A stretch of DNA of 13,689 bases from Burkholderiales bacterium. Lineage in GTDB: Bacteria > Pseudomonadota > Gammaproteobacteria > Burkholderiales > SG8-41. This document shows, piece by piece, positions 13,600 through 13,689 of the stretch (positions are counted from its first letter, which is position 1; every line of letters begins with the position of its first letter). Position numbers and translations under genes: made by a program. The notes under the pieces were generated by a model that saw only the letters and a program-made list of their open reading frames with translations, was not told where the DNA came from and made no database searches. The DNA is taken from contig JAIESJ010000189.1 in NCBI GenBank assembly GCA_019746155.1, positions 1 to 13,689 on the forward strand. Direction: 5' to 3'.

Positions 13600-13689
13600 T
13601 TACCGTTCTCCCAGCGCGAGCTCGCGCACGCGCCATTGCATCAGGTAATCCCCCAGCACGCGCACCATGGCGCTGGTGGTGTACCCGAC
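13600..13689 (-). CDS. ABC importer permease A, C-terminal end
   Basis: Thirty codons including the stop are visible, the rest lying beyond the right edge. The end, VGYTTSAMVRVLGDYLMQWR followed by a short charged tail, lines up with the end of permease B (AGFLSSELLRALGKYVTPW), so I read it as a second permease of the same family rather than a substrate-binding protein. It would complete a permease/ATPase/permease/ATPase set. Its stop codon abuts the ATPase A start. Confidence 0.6.
   Translation of the reverse strand, partial: VGYTTSAMVRVLGDYLMQWRVRELALGER

Noticed and set aside
13600..13689. Reading the right-edge fragment as a substrate-binding protein
   Set aside because: Its end aligns closely with the C-terminus of permease B, which a periplasmic binding protein would not do.

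Overview
The window looks like the chromosome of a GC-rich proteobacterium, most likely a betaproteobacterium. This rests on strong AAGGAG-type ribosome binding sites, a sigma-54 promoter beside an NtrC-type activator, tightly overlapping operons, and protein sequences that read as betaproteobacterial. No database search was possible, so the taxonomy is an inference. There are no tRNAs, rRNAs, insertion sequences or CRISPR arrays. Coding density is very high and no gene-free stretch exceeds 300 bases.

Left part (1-5232): the N-terminal third of a large GltD-like Fe-S/FAD oxidoreductase runs leftward out of the window. Diverging from it is a tight rightward operon: an MFS carboxylate-type transporter, a 43-residue membrane peptide, a soluble PAS-containing NtrB-like histidine kinase, and an NtrC-type sigma-54 activator. 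MFS/peptide and kinase/activator are joined by 4-base ATGA overlaps.

Middle (5233-8752): the gap after the activator gene carries two related 15-bp palindromes followed by a well-matched -24/-12 (sigma-54) promoter. That promoter drives a PanB-family hydroxymethyltransferase, a stand-alone cyclic-nucleotide-binding domain, a TauE/SafE exporter and a GcvT-family folate-binding protein.

Right part (8713-13689): a leftward operon converges on it, its 3' end overlapping the GcvT-like gene by 40 bases. In transcription order it encodes a permease (only its C-terminus is visible), an ABC ATPase, a second permease, a second ATPase, a 63-residue two-helix membrane protein, and two different FolD proteins. 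The transporter belongs to the NitT/TauT/SsuBC class.

Working hypothesis: the PanB-like, GcvT-like and two FolD proteins all belong to families that handle tetrahydrofolate-bound one-carbon units. Together with a dedicated importer, a TauE-type anion exporter and a local sigma-54 two-component switch, they suggest an inducible catabolic module. It would import a small anionic methylated or hydroxymethylated compound (possibly an organosulfonate), pass its C1 group to tetrahydrofolate and oxidise it through FolD. The substrate is unknown. Two details stand out: the two importer ATPases carry complementary motif degeneracies that fall in the same predicted ATP site, and the two FolDs differ at the residues that read the NADP 2'-phosphate.
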